A stretch of DNA of 6,397 nucleotides, taken from positions 1-6,397 of the forward strand of contig JAFGQQ010000347.1 of NCBI GenBank assembly GCA_016935595.1. The letters run 5' to 3'. The first letter of the stretch is position 1. The number at the start of each line of letters is the position of its first letter. Origin of the DNA: Bacteroidales bacterium (lineage in GTDB: Bacteria; Bacteroidota; Bacteroidia; Bacteroidales; UBA10428). Below, one piece after another: positions 4,393-6,397 of this stretch. Position numbers and translations under genes: made by a program. Under the pieces are notes generated by a model, which was given only the letters and a program-made list of their open reading frames with translations, was not told the DNA's origin and made no database searches.

Positions 4393-6397
4393 ATGTCAGT
4401 TAAGAAAAAAAATATACCTGTTTTATTATATATTGATGATAATATCGATGACCTTGTTTTTTTTAGGGATGCTTTCGAGGATGATTATAAAATATACCTG
4501 GCAAAAAACAGAGATGAAGCATTCGCTATATTGAATAAATCTGAAATTCAAATAGTATTAACAGATTACCGGTTACCTGGTTATAATGGAATTGAAATAC
4601 TGGAAGAAGTATATCAAAAATTTCCATGGATGCTTAGGATAATTATCACAGCATATAGAGAATTTAACATTATTGAACAAGCTGTTAACAAAGCCTCAAT
4701 TCATGGGTATTTAAATAAACCTTTAGATATTGATGAAGTTAAATTTGTTATTAACAATGCTTATGAAAAACATTTTTTAAAAGAAGTTACAAAAACCTTA
4801 GGTGATGAACTTAAGGAAACTGTTAAAGATTTAGAAAAAGAAATTCAGCAAAGAAAACAAGCAGAGATAATTAGTGAATATTTAAGATCAATATTGGATA
4901 ATACAAATGACCATGCTACTATTAAAGACCTTCAGCTAAGATGGATTGCATGCAATGAAGTACTTGTAAAATTATGCGGTAAAAAAAATATGAGCGAGCT
5001 TATTGGTAAAACCGATTTGGAAATATTCGGTGATTATCCCCATGTGAGGCAATATATGGAAGATGAACGAAAAGCGCAAACTTTAAAGAAAGGCGAATGT
5101 ATTGGAAGAGATGAGTTATTTATTGATAAAGATGGCAAAATAATATATACACATGTAAGAAAATTTCCTGTTTTCGATAAAAATAATAATTTAATTGCCA
5201 CTGCAAATATTTCACGCGATATAACCGAAAAAAAAATTGCCGAGAAAAAAATCTTAAAACTTAATGAAGAGCTTGAAGCCAAAGTAAAACTGCGAACGCA
5301 AGAACTTGAAGAGGCAAATTTAAAACTTACCAACGAAATAAACGAACGGAAATTAGCCGAACATAATTTAAGAATGGTACAATATTCCATTGATACAAGT
5401 ACAACGCCAACCTTCTGGATTGATAAAAAAGGATTATTAATTTATAGTAATAAAGCAGCATGTGAATTATTAAAAGCAGAGTGTAAAAAAAATGTAAGCC
5501 CTTATTATTATGAAATTTCTGCCTATTGGCCTTCATATGTCTGGAAAGAAAAATTCAATGAAGTAAAGAAAAAAGGATCGGTTGAATTTGAAGATTTTCT
5601 GAGGAGAAGCGACGGGACTAATGTTGTTGTCGAGGTTACAATGTCGTATGTGAAATTTGAAGGTAAAGAATATTTATTTGCTTATGCAAATGATATTAGT
5701 AAAAGAAAAAAAACCGAATCGGAATTACAGCAATTATCACTTGCCCTTGAATTTAGCCCTGCTATGGTTATAATTACTGATATTAAAGGCAACATTCGGT
5801 ATGTTAATCCCAAATTCACGGAAATTACCGGTTACCAAAAAGATGAAATAATTGGTAAAAATCCTCGGATTCTTAATGCCGGCAAATTACCAAAAAAAGT
5901 CTACAAAAACCTTTGGGACACCATAATTTCAGGTAAAGAATGGAAAGCCGAATTATGCAATAAAACTAAAAACGGTTATATTTATTGGGAAAGCGTTCTA
6001 ATTTCACCAGTCAAAAATATTAATAATGAGATTACTCATTATGTCGCTGTTAAAGAAGATATTACCGAAAGGCTTAAAGCGTCAGAAGAACTTAAAAGGG
6101 CAAAAAAACAGGCTGAAGTGGCAAATAAAGCTAAAAGCGAATTTCTGGCCAATATGAGTCATGAAATACGAACTCCCATGAATGCTATCATGGGATTTGC
6201 CGAACTACTTTCTAATTCAATGACTGATGAACTGCAAAAAGAATACCTGGGCTCGATTCTGTCAAGCAGTAAAAACTTATTAACACTTATAAATGATATT
6301 CTCGACCTTTCAAAAATAGAGGCAGGAAAATTGAGTTTAAATTACAATTACATCGATACATATTCTTTTTTCAGCGATATAAAAGCATTCTTCAATC
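4393..6397 (+). CDS. REC-PAS-PAS-PAS sensor histidine kinase (partial, 3' end outside window)
   Basis: The frame is open from ATG 4393 to the window edge (668 codons, no stop). Residues 9-125 are an N-terminal receiver: D15-D16, phospho-acceptor D58 in [10 protein letters not shown]86, and K109 in YLNKPLD. A charged coiled coil (about 125-160) leads to PAS 1 (about 160-280, ending [10 protein letters not shown]), a second coiled coil (280-325), PAS 2 (about 325-440, ending ANDISKRKK) and PAS 3 (about 445-560, with [26 protein letters not shown] and ending [10 protein letters not shown]). HisKA follows with H590 in [16 protein letters not shown], the autophosphorylation site, and ends at [11 protein letters not shown]. 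The sequence stops just before the expected HATPase domain, and further receiver or Hpt domains may follow. No transmembrane segment or signal peptide is evident, so it is probably a cytoplasmic sensor. The N-terminal receiver suggests input from another kinase. The ATG is chosen because the receiver begins within ten residues of it; the upstream spacer is A/T-rich with no Shine-Dalgarno. Confidence 0.93.
   Translation, partial: MSVKKKNIPVLLYIDDNIDDLVFFRDAFEDDYKIYLAKNRDEAFAILNKSEIQIVLTDYRLPGYNGIEILEEVYQKFPWMLRIIITAYREFNIIEQAVNKASIHGYLNKPLDIDEVKFVINNAYEKHFLKEVTKTLGDELKETVKDLEKEIQQRKQAEIISEYLRSILDNTNDHATIKDLQLRWIACNEVLVKLCGKKNMSELIGKTDLEIFGDYPHVRQYMEDERKAQTLKKGECIGRDELFIDKDGKIIYTHVRKFPVFDKNNNLIATANISRDITEKKIAEKKILKLNEELEAKVKLRTQELEEANLKLTNEINERKLAEHNLRMVQYSIDTSTTPTFWIDKKGLLIYSNKAACELLKAECKKNVSPYYYEISAYWPSYVWKEKFNEVKKKGSVEFEDFLRRSDGTNVVVEVTMSYVKFEGKEYLFAYANDISKRKKTESELQQLSLALEFSPAMVIITDIKGNIRYVNPKFTEITGYQKDEIIGKNPRILNAGKLPKKVYKNLWDTIISGKEWKAELCNKTKNGYIYWESVLISPVKNINNEITHYVAVKEDITERLKASEELKRAKKQAEVANKAKSEFLANMSHEIRTPMNAIMGFAELLSNSMTDELQKEYLGSILSSSKNLLTLINDILDLSKIEAGKLSLNYNYIDTYSFFSDIKAFFN

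Noticed and set aside
5034..5536. Two minus-strand open frames (118 and 69 codons) opposite the large kinase
   Set aside because: They lie antisense to a continuous 668-codon frame with clear PAS domains. Their translations are Ser/Phe/Leu-rich with no recognisable family, as expected from antisense of a Lys/Glu/Asn-rich gene.

Overview
This is an AT-rich window from what is most likely a member of the Bacteroidota. The support is indirect: several multi-PAS and receiver signalling proteins of the style common in that phylum, start codons preceded by A/T-rich sequence rather than a Shine-Dalgarno GGAGG, an intact SiaC/DUF1987-type gene, and a stand-alone TrpB2-type tryptophan synthase beta chain. 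No rRNA, tRNA, CRISPR array, transposase or integrase was seen.

Layout. (1) Positions 1-253 hold the coiled-coil C-terminus of a signalling protein, probably GAF-linked, whose body lies off the left edge. (2) Positions 254-612 are an AT-rich non-coding stretch with a small perfect hairpin at 539-555. (3) Positions 613-1983 encode a complete TrpB2, closed by a strong intrinsic terminator at 2009-2045. (4) Positions 2046-3268 are mostly debris of two-component kinases: two pieces of HATPase domains from different kinases, a possible third scrap, and a 48-codon frame that looks like the extreme C-terminus of a hybrid kinase. An intact siaC-like gene sits within this debris on the minus strand at 2491-2874. 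(5) Positions 3284-3840 hold a receiver-SpoIIE phosphatase that has lost most of its middle: the receiver is joined to the first motif of the phosphatase, and the phosphatase tail survives in another frame. (6) Positions 3910-6397 hold an apparently healthy pair, a single-domain response regulator followed 72 bases later by a large REC-PAS-PAS-PAS-HisKA sensor kinase that runs off the right edge before its ATPase domain.

How the parts relate. The window is a signalling locus in which some parts work and others are being lost by deletion. In the characterised Sia pathway, SiaC is a small regulatory protein phosphorylated by the SiaB kinase and dephosphorylated by a SpoIIE/PP2C phosphatase (SiaA). 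Here an intact SiaC-like gene lies about 400 bases from the remains of a SpoIIE phosphatase, with no SiaB-like kinase in view. The 3910 and 4393 genes plausibly form a phosphorelay pair. The TrpB2 gene appears metabolically unrelated to its neighbours.

Nothing here clearly amounts to a new biological system. The most unusual signal is the run of deletion-scarred kinase and phosphatase fragments around siaC.
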